Positions 23,085 through 33,230 of a stretch of 64,000 nucleotides of DNA are shown here, in pieces (within the stretch, counting starts at the first letter, position 1; each line of letters starts with the position of its first letter). The notes under the pieces were generated by a model. It saw nothing but the letters and a program-made list of their open reading frames with translations, was not told the DNA's origin and made no database searches. The position numbers were made by a program, and so were the translations under genes. Source of the DNA: Vombatus ursinus (taxonomy: Eukaryota; Chordata; Mammalia; Diprotodontia; Vombatidae); the NCBI RefSeq assembly GCF_900497805.2, contig NW_020954562.1, positions 17,859,264-17,923,263 of the forward strand, written 5' to 3'.

Positions 23085-23800
23085 AATCTTGCAGGGCTCT
23101 TATCCACGTAGCCACAGGTACGTCAGTCTTGCTGAAGCAGTCAGTTTGAGGGAGATGAGGCAGCATGTGCCAGTCAAGTCAAACCACCATCATGACCTTG
23201 ACTGTTATTTCCCCTCAAATCCTGATGGAAACAACCAAGGACCCTGAGTCCAAGAGCCTTGTGAATAGCAGACCCATTTCCAATCAAGCCCCAGTAGCTA
23301 TTGCTGAGGGGGAGAAATAATTATGGAGAAGAAACATACATTTTTCGTCTCCACCAGCAACAACTACAGACCAACTGTTAAGAATAATCAAATAGGTACA
23401 GGAGCCCTGAGAGTAGTAGCATCTTCCAGACCACTAGGCCTGCTTCTAGCCCTCTTAGAGAAGGGATTAGACACTCCCAAAGATTGCTAACCAACTACCA
23501 CACACAGGAGTAGACAAGCCAGCCTAGTTGAAGCAGCAAGGCACCATGAGATAAAAATCATGTGCCAAGCAAGTAATTCCATCAACACCACCTTGATCAC
23601 CATATTTCACCAAATCCTGATGGAGACAGCCCTGGAACATGTAATCCAAGAGCTTTGGGAATAGTAGTGTTTCCAGCCCAGTGCTCTCAGCCATTACACC
23701 TTTGTGGAGAGGGTGTCTAGGCTCCTGCTAGAACTACAACCACAAATTCTGAAGCCCAAGAAAAGAAAATTTTTGCCACCAAAGATCTTAGTGGAATAGT
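23085..23800. repeat. Internally repeated block of unknown family
   Basis: 'caaatcctgatgg' occurs at 23216 and 23611 (period 395), each time followed by related text ('aacaaccaaggaccctgagt' versus 'agacagccctggaacatgta'). A second motif, 'gagccttgtgaatagcag', 'gagccctgagagtagtag', 'gagctttgggaatagtag', each before 'ttcca', occurs three times, at about 23252, 23402 and 23650. The block is richer in GC than its flanks. It could be the 5' UTR of an unrecognised LINE or another repeat; no ORF supports a choice. Confidence 0.6.
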
Positions 23801-23944
23801 TCAATATCAGAAACAAATATAATTTTATCTTTTGAAATGATATTAAAGAAAAATCATCAATATCTTTTTTGTCACTGTACCCCAAGGACCATGGGACCTT
23901 GACACCAGACTTACGTTTGTCGTCTACTCAATTAGAATATGAAC

Positions 23945-24065
23945 AACTTGAGCAGGGACTGGTCTTACTCTTCTCTTTGTATCCATTTTGCTTAACACAG
24001 TGTTTTGGACAAAGTTAAGTGCTATTAAATGTTTAATTAATTAATTAACTCATTCATTCATTCTC
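23945..24065 (+). mobile_element. L2-type 3' end
   Basis: 'tgagcagggactggtcttac', 'atccattttgcttaacacag', 'tgttaattaattaatt'-like TTAA steps near 24035, and the '..aagtgctattaaatgt' ending resemble the L2 3' terminus. Confidence 0.5.
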
Positions 24066-24069
24066 TCAT

Positions 24070-24462
24070 AAATACTTCATAAGGGGACCTGCCTAACATG
24101 TTAGAGTTCTCCCTATAGATCTTGTGACAATGGATAGCAGTGATTCATCCTGGCTATCCGTTGATTATAACTTATTATCATTATCTTTTCAGATTCATAT
24201 TTGAATACTAATAAGATCCAAAGAAGAGAAGTAGTCTGATTATTATAATAAATAAATGCTTTTAAACACCATTTAATTATCTTTTTATTATTTCTGTAAA
24301 GAAATTAACTGTAGGACATAGCTACACAGAATCTAGTTTTGTTTTATCTAACAAAAAGGATCTTTGAAGTAATTTTTACAATATGACATTACCTTTAAAT
24401 CTCATATGAGAAATATTTTTCTGCAAGCTCTGATGATAGGCATGCTGATTTAATTCCAACCT

Positions 24463-24526
<64 letters not shown>

Positions 24527-25065
24527 CACTTTCTTCAAAGTGTTTGTACTTTATCTTCCACTACAAAACAACGCAGAAATTAGCCATTTGGAACTTCTTG
24601 ATCTTCTATGATGCCATATTGCCTAATCTGAAATGCATGAGACAGATTTACTCTGAGCTCAGAGCTATACTTGAGTAAGATAACTCTATGTTACAAATCC
24701 TATTACAGGCCAAAGATGCAACTATATATTTTATTTTTGTGAAGAAGTTAAGAAGAAAATACTAAAATCCTACTTTAATATCCCATAATGGCGTGGAAAT
24801 CATCCTGAATACACAAAAGTCAAGAGAACGCAAATTTTGAAAGGTATTACCAGTCATATAGGGCTTCAGGGACTCATCTGCAAAGGACTGCATGTCTTTC
24901 AGCCTAGCCAAATTCAGGCATATTAACAATTGGCCACAGGGTGATAGGTTTTTTAGGCTCCTCAATTCATGAAGACTATGAAGACTTAGAGAGATTACAA
25001 TCTATGCTGGTGGAAAGAATTACTTAGATAAAATAAGAAATCTTTAAACAATTAAAATAAGAGTA
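24070..25065. other. Unassigned sequence apart from the CA run
   Basis: No gene or other repeat recognised. Confidence 0.35.
24463..24524. repeat. (CA)n microsatellite
   Basis: About 31 CA units with a single interruption near 24490. Confidence 0.95.
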
Positions 25066-25069
25066 TCCT

Positions 25070-25290
25070 AGAGATGCAATGCATTGTGGCATAGAGAACT
25101 GTCCTTAGAGTCGTATAGATGTAACTAAGTTCAAGCCTGATCTCTGATACATACTGACTGTATAGCACCAGGGAATTCACTCATTCTCTTGTTTCTCTAG
25201 GTATTTTTTAAGAATATAAGTTGCAGAAAAGGTGTGGACCTGCATTGATATAGTGAATTTCCTTACTGGTAATTCTCAGTACAAGTGTAT
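25070..25290 (+). mobile_element. tRNA-headed SINE with 'ataagttgcag' tail, copy 1
   Basis: Head 'gcattgtggcatagagaact', B-box region 'taagttcaagcctgatctct', then 'gaatataagttgcagaaaag', 'gtgtggacctgcattgatat' and 'tttccttactggtaattctc'. Related tails are seen at 35255 and 54755. Not SINE1, MAR1 or MIR; family name unknown to me. Confidence 0.6.
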
Positions 25291-25585
25291 TCACAGGACA
25301 TAATCCAGAAGACATGGTATTGAAAATAAAGGACAATGATTCATGTCATAGTGAAAAATTTAAACAGGAATACTAAGCCTTTAGATCCCTGTTACACAAA
25401 AGTTGAGCCTGGTGAATTTCTTGAGCTTTAGAGTTCAAAGATGCAGTAGAGCTAAAAGTCAATCTTATCCCTGTACTAAGTCTGAGCCCCCAGTTATATA
25501 TGGGGGAAGGAGAAAGCATCTGACTACCTATGGAGAGATAAAAGTTGGAAATGAAGTAATTTAAAACTCCTATGCCAATCAGTAA
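25291..25585. other. Unassigned sequence
   Basis: Nothing recognised. Confidence 0.3.
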
Positions 25586-25589
25586 GAAA

Positions 25590-25722
25590 ATAGAGAGAGG
25601 GGGAGGGAGAAGGTGAAGGAGGAGGAGGAGATTGAGAAAGAGAAGGGGATGGAGGAGAAGAAGAGGGAGAAGGAGAAGGAGAGGGAGGAAAGGAGAGCAG
25701 AAGAAAGGAAAAGGAAAATTTA
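25590..25722. repeat. Long polypurine (GA-rich) tract
   Basis: About 130 bases almost wholly A/G on the plus strand, with imperfect GGAGAA-type units and very few pyrimidines. Such tracts can form triplex DNA. Confidence 0.9.
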
Positions 25723-26104
25723 TAGTTAAATTCTTACAATTAAATTATTTTATAATGTAGTGCTAATGGGTTTCATGTTATAATGTAGTGTTTTATGGAT
25801 TTCACAAAAAAAATTTAATGTCATGTATCACCTCTCTCTGAAAGGATTGGAGGACCGTAATTTCAGTAGCGCAAAACACATGTAAGCACTTCACCAGAGC
25901 ATTTGACATATTTTAGGAATATGTGTGGCCTCTTGTGGTCAAATTCTGAAGCGCTGGATACCTCCAATTTGTACTCCCAAGATTTAGGAACACTAATTTT
26001 TAAACTGAAAATTATCTATCCCTCCTATTTTCTTAGAGGTCTTTGTATCTCTCCTAAATAAATAACCAAGATTGTGTTATGCACATCTGTGCTACATTTT
26101 ATCC
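25723..26104. other. Unassigned sequence
   Basis: A short direct repeat 'ataatgtagtg' occurs at about 25752 and 25780. Nothing else recognised. Confidence 0.35.
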
Positions 26105-26235
26105 CCTTTTCCACAAGAAGAATATAAGTTCCTTGAGGGCAGGTGCTATGCCATCAAAAAAAAATACTTTTAGCACCTAGGACAGTGACTTGCACAGAGC
26201 AGTCATTTAATAAATGAACACTGAATTTAACAGGT
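26105..26235 (+). mobile_element. L2-type 3' end
   Basis: 'aatataagttccttgagggc', 'aggtgctatgcc', 'tagcacctaggacagtgact', 'ttaataaatgaacactgaat' follow the L2 terminal order (length-reporting phrase, AATAAA-like end). Confidence 0.65.
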
Positions 26236-26734
26236 GGGATTTTTCCAGGTGCTGTAAGGAAACCAGGTCAGGAAATTTTACTAGATTTTCCTGGAAATGT
26301 CATTTCAGAAGCAAATGGACATCATATTGTATTTAGATACTACATTTGACCTGTGTACTTTCACGTTCAGAGGCGTAAGCAATAACATCATCACACTTAA
26401 AGAATGATTTCAACTTCTGTTGACGTTACTCGAACTTTAATGGCTTTTTTGTGTAATGCTAAATGATTGATAGGTAGTGACCACATATCAAAACTGTTAT
26501 CCATCATTCATCAGTTTCTTCTCTTTCCATCTATAAACAATTGGTCTTTGCTTATTTGTACTATCAACTTCAGTGTCTCCAGGATAAGATATTAAATCTT
26601 CTGCTTGACATCTAAAGCTTGCAACAAGAATAAGAGGAATAAAACTCTTCATTTCCTTTCTCTCTATCTCAAAATATCCATATCTCTGCCCTAGTCTTTT
26701 ACCCTCCTCTTGCCTCATAGTCAATGAACAGTCA
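26236..26734. other. Unassigned sequence
   Basis: No repeat recognised. The minus frame 26497-26739 has no motif. Confidence 0.35.
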
Positions 26735-27625
26735 GCCAACTAGCATTTATTAAGTACCTACTATGTACCAAGGACTGTCCAAAGCAATGGGAATAGAAAG
26801 AAAAGCAAGACAGCTCTTGCTTAAAAAGAGCTTACAATCTAATGGGGGAGACAAATGCAAATAATTATTTACAAATAGTTACAAATACAATTACAATACA
26901 ATACAATACCAATACAACTTACAAATAGAAGAAGATTATAGATCAATCATAGAGACAGATATATCTACAACTAGATCAATAGATAGACATATACCTATGT
27001 CTATCTATTGATCTATGTATCAATCTAAATAGACATATTCAACAAAGGGAACACATTAGCATTAAGAGGCTCAAGAAAGGTTTCTTGTAGAAGGTGGCAC
27101 TTTAGCTGAGGCTTGAAAGAAGTCAGGGAAGCTAGGAAGTGAAGACAAGGAGAGAGTTCCAGGCTTGGAGGCAGTCTATATAAATTCATAGAGTAGAGAG
27201 ATAGAGTGCTCTGTGCAAGGAAAAGCAAGAAGGTCAGTGTCACTTGATGACTGGGGACTTGAAAGGTAGTAAGGAGTAAGAAGGCTGGTAAGATAGGGAG
27301 GGACCAGGTTGTGGAGGGCTTTAGGAGTCAAACAGATGATTTAATATTTGATCCAGGAGATACTGAGGTTAATAGATTCTTCTAGAAAGTCACTGAAGTT
27401 GACTGAATACAAGAATGAAATGATCAGATGTTACTGAGTAAAAACAAATTGACACCTGAGTGGAGGATAGACTAAAGTGGGGAAAGATTTAAGGCAAGAA
27501 GACCAACTGGCAGATTATTACAATAGCCTCAGTGTGAGGTAATGAGGGTCTATACTACCAAGGTAGTGGCAGTGTCAGAGGAGAGAAGGGAGCATACATG
27601 AGAGATGTGTAAGTAGAAAAAAAGA
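26735..27625 (-). mobile_element. L2 LINE 3' region (antisense)
   Basis: Starts 'ctagcatttattaagtacct', 'gagcttacaatctaatgggg'. The minus frame 27243-27025 contains SFKPQLKCHLLQETFLEPL, as in the L2 C-terminus ('fKaqLk.HLl.E.FpEP'). It continues with 'gtgtgaggtaatgagggtct' and 'ggtagtggcagtgtcagagg', the same order as the L2 at 10585-11665. Internal TACAA-rich (26870-26930) and ATAGA/ATCTAT-rich (26945-27015) stretches are later expansions. Confidence 0.75.
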
Positions 27626-27634
27626 TATGTTTTT

Positions 27635-28226
27635 CATTTTCAAGGCCGACTTCATTACATTTTCTTCCTGCCTCTTACAGGATCTTGTCATCATCCTTCA
27701 ACCTATCCTAGCCAGTAATCTAGCCAGTAAAGTCTCCTTCTCCCCTCCTTAAAAACCACATAGAAGTCATACTTATCCTGAAAAATAAAACTTTTCAGAT
27801 AACTCTAGTGCTTCCTTAAAGAATAAGTCTTCTTCTCTAATCCTTTTCCACTGCCAAAATTTTTCCAATAAGTGGTCTACACTAACCTTTCATCATTCAA
27901 CACTATCAACCTTTCTTCCTATTTATTTTGTTCATCTGAAAACTCTTTCCTACTTTGATCTTCTTGATATTATACCATCCAGATTCTGTTCACATATTTC
28001 TGAATGTTCTTCTTCATCATCTATTGGCTCTCTTATGTCCTCCTGTCCACAAATTCTCCACAACTCCTTCTTTTCCCCTTTCTTTCCACTTGTATAACAA
28101 TGATTCTCAGATGTACACTGCAATGTTTCCATCACAAATCAAACCTTTCTGAGCAAGTTCCAGTGAGGCAGTTTAGCTCCTTTCAAGTATTCTGCCATTA
28201 TTTCTGGCTGCTGACCCTCTTATTAG
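27635..28226 (+). mobile_element. L2 LINE, RT region
   Basis: The plus frame around 28078-28140 reads FHLYNNDSQMYTAMFPSQ, the L2 RT '.hLYADDsQiYis..' motif with the catalytic aspartates altered to NND. Upstream T/C-rich sequence has L2-like order. It lies in the opposite orientation to the L2 just to its left and is cut by the L1 insertion at 28240. Confidence 0.65.
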
Positions 28227-28554
28227 TAGTGCTTCAATAGACTTCTGGGGTCCAAGATGGCAGAGTAAGCAGTAAATCACCATAACTCTCCCATATTCAC
28301 CACCAAACAACCATAAAATAGCACCTCAAAACAAATCTTGAAATAGCAGAACCAGCAAAAAGACAGGGTAAAACAATCTTTTAGCCCAAGAAACTTGGGA
28401 GATTGGCAAAAAAAAGTCCCTCTCACTTGTGTAAAACAGGAGTGCAGTCTAAGACAGAAAGCATCTCAGCAAATCAGCAGCAAGCCCCACCTTAACAAAC
28501 TAGCAGGAGATCATAAGCCCTATTGTGATAGAGCAGGCAAACACCAATCCCAAG

Positions 28555-28860
28555 CCCCCCACATGCCTCAGCACAGCCAGGGGAATAGGCAGACTCTAGC
28601 TCTGAGAATCACCCCATGCTTCAGTATAGCCCCAGGGCAAACAGGAAACCTCCAGTAGTCAGACCTCCATGTGTTTCAGCACAGCCCTGGGTAAATAGGT
28701 GGACATCAACCCTACAGGTGCCTAAGCAAATGGGCAGCTGTCAGCATGCAACCCCCACCATGTGCTCCAGCTCTGAGAACCACTACATGCTTCAGGACAG
28801 TATAGGTCAAACAGACATCCTTCGGTGGCGAGACTTCCACATGCTTCAGTGTAGCCCTAG
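28555..28860 (+). repeat. About 53-base degenerate tandem units in the L1 5' UTR
   Basis: The motif 'atgcctcagcacagcc' (28563) recurs as 'atgcttcagtatagcc' (28616), 'atgtgtttcagcacagcc' (28669), weakly near 28722, then 'atgcttcaggacag' (28787) and 'atgcttcagtgtagcc' (28841). Spacing is 53, 53, about 118 (two units) and 54. Other L1 lineages carry promoter monomers in the 5' UTR; a promoter role here is inference. Confidence 0.65.
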
Positions 28861-29159
28861 AAAAATGCAGAAAGATCCCGCTGGACCTCAGCATATGTCA
28901 TTCACCACCACTGGGACTCCAACTCAGCATCAGGTAAGCTGCCATATCTTTATGGCCAGTAGCAGCACCAACCACTCCCTACCCCACTATCTCAGTGCAG
29001 CACCAGACACAAGGGTCTCCCAGGGGCCTCAAGACATCATTAGCACAACACCAGGTAAACAGCCAGGACCCATAGCCACTGGCACAAAAAGCCTGATAGA
29101 GTGCCCCTTCCACCCTGGTAGTAGTGCTCAAATTTAAAAGAAAGGAAAAAGACAAAAAA

Positions 29160-30328
29160 AAGATGATTGAAAAACAACAACAAAAATTTGATGATAGAAA
29201 GTTATGGTGACAGGAAGATTGAGATACAAACTCAGAAGAGGACAACAATGTCAAAACACCTATGGGCAAAACCTTAACGCAAAATGGGAAGTGGTTTCAA
29301 GCCCAGAAAGAATTCATGGAAGATCTCAAAAAGGAGCTTAAATATCATATAAGAGAGGTAGAAGAAAAAATGAGAAAAGAAATCAGAGTGATGCAAAAGA
29401 ATTATGAAAAAAAGTCAACAGTTTAGAAAACTTCTTAAAAGTACAATTTGCCAAATGGAAAAGGAGATTAAAAAATCCACTGAAGAAAACAGCTTCTTAA
29501 AGAGTACAACTGGTCAAATGGAAAAGAAAGTACAATAGTTAATTGAGGAAAACAACACCTTAAATGTTAGAATTAGACACGTGGAAGCTAATGACTCTGA
29601 GACATCAAGAATCAACCAAACAAATTCCAAAGAATGAAAAAAAAATGGAAGAAAATGTAAAATACCTCATGGGAAAAACAACTGACCTGGAAAACAGATA
29701 GATTCAGGAAAGACAATGTGAGAATCATTGGACTGACAGAGCCATAATCAAAAAGGAGGATCTGTACAGCATCTTTCAAGAAATTATCAAGGAAAACTGC
29801 CCTGATTTCCTGAACCAGACAGCAAAATAGGCATTGAAAGAATCCACTGATCACCTCAGGAAAGAGATCCCAAAATAAAAATTCCAAAGAACATGATAGA
29901 CAGATATCAGGACTATCAGGTTAAGGAAAAATACTACAAGTGAGGGGCAGCTAGATGGCGCAATGGATAGAGCACCAAAGTTCAAATCTGGTCTCACTTA
30001 CTAGCTGTGTGACCCTGGGCAAGTCACTTAACCTCAATTGCCTAAGGGAAAAAAAAAAGTACTACAATTGGCCAGAAAGAAATGATTCAAATATTGGGGA
30101 GTCACACACAGGATTACACAGGACTTGGCAATTGCAACATGAAACAATCAGAGGACATAGAAAATGATATTCCAGAAGGCAAAGGAGCTAAATTAAGACA
30201 AAATTAAGCACAATATATTGAGGGGAAAAAAGGACATTCAATGAAATACAAGGATTTTAAGTTTCATAAGAAGACCAGAACTAAACCAAAAATTTGACCT
30301 CAAATATCAAGACCCAAGAGAAGCATAG
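29160..30328 (+). pseudogene. L1 ORF1 remnant
   Basis: L1 ORF1 encodes an RNA-binding chaperone with a coiled coil, RRM and C-terminal domain. Here the coiled-coil stretch lies around 29290-29540 (lysine/glutamate-rich, 'gaaaaaatgagaaaagaaat'). The RRM start around 29755 reads as in the HAL1 copy (IFQEIIKENCPDF), and the C-terminal part ends about 30328 after 'gacctcaaatatcaagaccc'. Several stops and frameshifts are present, and a SINE sits at 29945-30058, so no long frame survives. Compare the better preserved copy at 52460-53507. Confidence 0.7.
29945..30058 (+). mobile_element. SINE1-type SINE inserted in L1 ORF1, internally deleted
   Basis: 'ggggcagctagatggcgcaa', 'tggatagagcacc' jumps directly to 'aaagttcaaatctggtctca', so about 20 bases between the A and B boxes are missing relative to other copies. 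It ends in poly-A. The flanks 'tactacaa' on each side (about 29933 and 30060) are the likely target-site duplication. Younger than the host L1. Confidence 0.85.
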
Positions 30329-30417
30329 GCAAGTAAAAAGGGAAAAGAAAACATAAGGGATTCACCTGGAGCTTAATTATCTACATCCTTACATGGGAAG
30401 ATGATTCTTTAATTCTT

Positions 30418-30664
30418 TTTGATTAATTAATTTATTTTGATTTATCAACAATCATTTCCATAAGCTTTTACATTTTAAATTTTTCTCCCCCTCCTTCCCC
30501 ACCTCCTTCCCCAAGACAGCATGCAATCTGATATAGGCTATACATATACATTCCTATTAAACATATTTTCACATTAGTGATGTTGTAAGGAAGAATTAGA
30601 ACCAATAGAAGGAATCACAAGAAAGAGGAAACAAAACAAAAGAAAAAAAAAGGGCAAATAGATA
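30418..30664 (-). mobile_element. Short antisense L1 3' end nested in the L1
   Basis: Reads as the complement of an L1 3' UTR: 'acaatcatttccataagctt', 'aaatttttctccccctcctt', 'gcatgcaatctgatataggc'. Flanked by an 11-base duplication 'ctttaattctt' at 30407-30417 and 30665-30675. A 5'-truncated insertion into the inter-ORF region. Confidence 0.75.
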
Positions 30665-32773
30665 CTTTAATTCTTAAAAATTGTATCACTAATAGTATAG
30701 CTAGAAGGAATATACATAGACAGAAAGTATGGGTATGAGGTGAATTTGAGGGAATGACATAAAACATAATTAAGGTGTGAGAAGAGTACACTGGATGCAT
30801 AAGGAAGGGGAGGAAAGGAGAAATAGAATGGAGTAGATTATTTTACATGAAGAGGCATGGAAAATCAATTACAGTGGAGGGAAAAATGGAAGGATGGGTG
30901 ATGGGCATCACTTGAACCTTACTCTTATCAGTATTGGCTCAAGGAGGGAATAATATACACAATCAATTGAATATAGAAATCTATCTTACCCGACAGGAAA
31001 GTAGGAGGGGAGGAGATTAAGTAAAGGGAGAAAGACTGACAGAAGAGAGGGCAAACCAAGGAAGGCAGTAGAGCAACAAAACAATGTTGAGAAGGGAAAG
31101 GGTGAAAGGAGAGAGAGGACAAACTGCAGGAAAACTAGACTGGTGGGAAATACAGTTAGTAATCACAACTGTGATTGTGAATGGGATGAACTCTTCCATA
31201 AAATGGAAGAGTGGATCAAAAACCAGAGTCCTACAATACGTTGTTTGCAAGAAACACACTTGAAGCAGAGACACACACACACATAGTAAAAGTAAAGGAC
31301 TATAGCGGAATATATTATGCTTCACCTGAAGTAAAAAACAAACAAACAAAGAACAACAACAACAAGAACAAAAGGAGTAGCAATCCTGATCTCAGACAAA
31401 GCCAAATCAAAAATAGATCTAATTTAAAAAGATAAGGGAGGAAACTACATCTTGCTGAAAGGTACCATTGACAATGAAGGAATATCAATACTAAACACAT
31501 GTTCACCGAGCGGTATCACATCCAAATTCTTAAAGGAGAAGTTAAGTGAGTTACAGGTTCATGATCAAATGAGGTAGAAAGTATTATGAAATTTAAAATA
31601 GATAATTTTGATTACATTAAATTAAAAAGCTTACACACAAACAAAACCAATGCAACCAAGATTAGAAGGAAAGCAGAAATCTGGGAAAAATTCTTTACAG
31701 CATGTGTCTCTGATAAAGGCCCAATTTCTCATACAGAGAACTGAGTCAACTTTATAAGAATACCAGCCATTCCCCAATTGATGAATGGTCCAAAGATATG
31801 AACAGGCAGTTTTCAGATGAAGAAATCAAAGCTATCTATAGGCATATGAAGAAGTGCTCTAAATCAATTTTGATTAGAGAAATGCAAACAACTCTGAGGT
31901 ACCACCTCACACCTACCAGATCATTTAATATGACAAAAAAGGAAAATGGTAAATGTTGGAGAGGATGCAGGAAAATTGGGACATTAATGCATTGCTGGTG
32001 GAATTGTGAACTGATTCAACCATTCTGGAGAGCAATTTGGAACTATGGCCAAAGGCTTATAAAACCACATACCGTTTGATACAGCAATACCACTACTAGG
32101 TCTGTATCCCAAAGAGATCGTAAAAAAGGAAAAGGACCTACATGTGCAAAAATATTCTTGGCAGCTCTTTTCATGGTAGTAAAATCTTGGAAATTAAGGA
32201 GATGCCCAACAATTGTGGAATGACTGAACAAGTTGTGTTATATGAATGTAATGGAATATTACTGTGCAATAAGAAATGATGAACAGGCAGATCTCAGAAC
32301 TACCCAGAAAGATTTGTACAAACTGATTTAAAGAAAAATGAGCAAAACCAGGAAAACATCGTACACACTATCAGCAACATTGTGTGATGATCAAGTATGA
32401 ATGACCCAGCTCTCCTTAGCAATGCAATGATGAAAGACAAGTAAAAAGGGCTCATGAAGGAAAATGCTATCTGCATCCAGAAAAAGGATTGATGGACTCT
32501 GAATACAGATCAAAGCATATTTTTTTCCACTTACTTTTTTCTTTTTTGTTTTTTTTCTTTTGATCTCTTTTTTCTTTCACAACTGTGACTAATATGGAAA
32601 TGTGTTTTACATGATAGCACATGTATAACCTATATCAAATTGCTTACCATTTTATTAAGAGGAGAGGGGAAGGAGGAAAGTTTGGAACTCAAAATCTTGT
32701 AAAAATGAATGTTATAAATTTTCTTGACATGTAACTGGGGAAAATAAAATACTATTAAAATAGTGGGTCAATA

Positions 32774-33230
32774 TATTAATGCAGGAGAAACAAGAAGAAT
32801 ATTTTTGGACATGGAGAAACAAGAAAAATAAATCTATCACTATCCATACTTACATGAATTTCTGAAAAAATATACACCTGCCACATACTTATTATTCTTT
32901 GGTTAACTGACACATTAATTCTTCATGCCAGGGGTATCCTTGGAGCTAACTTGTACTGGCTCATGAGAGCCAATAGTTAAATTTCCAGTGTTCATATGTA
33001 TGCCTTGGAAATTGGCAAACACTACAAAATCAAGACTTAATTTGCTGTTTTTTATTAATTTGCATAGACTTAAGAAAATAATGAAGAAAATGTTAATAAT
33101 TCAGATTAAACTTAAAAGTATGTCACATACACAGTTTTCCCCAAAGAGCCAGCTGTTAAACATTTACAAGTATATTCCTGCTTCAGACACTATGGTATAT
33201 GTATGATTTTTCTCAATCCAGAATCACCAG
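32774..33230. other. Unassigned sequence
   Basis: Nothing recognised with confidence; the right part may belong to the RTE that follows. Confidence 0.3.

Larger units (their letters stand above)
28240..32760 (+). mobile_element. LINE-1 with 5' UTR, ORF1, inter-ORF region, internally deleted ORF2 and 3' UTR
   Basis: Starts 'acttctggggtccaagatgg' and ends in an A-rich tail. Flanked by the diverged target-site duplication 'tagtgcttcaata' (28227-28239) and 'tagtgggtcaata' (32761-32773), 11 of 13 identical. Order: 5' UTR 28240-29130 with about 53-base repeats; ORF1 remnant about 29160-30328; inter-ORF region; ORF2 endonuclease start about 31205-31550 (plus-strand reading gives RCLQETHLKQ, then AILISDKAKSKIDL and KGGNYILLKGTIDN, compared with human L1 CIQETHL..GVAILVSDK); then, after loss of most of ORF2, its cysteine-rich end 31575-32090, with MKKCSKSILIREMQTTLRYH, LTPTR and CWRGCRKIGTLMHCWW. 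The RT domain is missing, so it cannot move itself. It carries a SINE and a reversed L1 piece. Confidence 0.85.

Noticed and set aside
28616-29137. 173-codon proline/glutamine/serine-rich frame as a gene
   Set aside because: It runs through the L1 5' UTR repeats and has no domain; better seen as a by-product of the repeat units.
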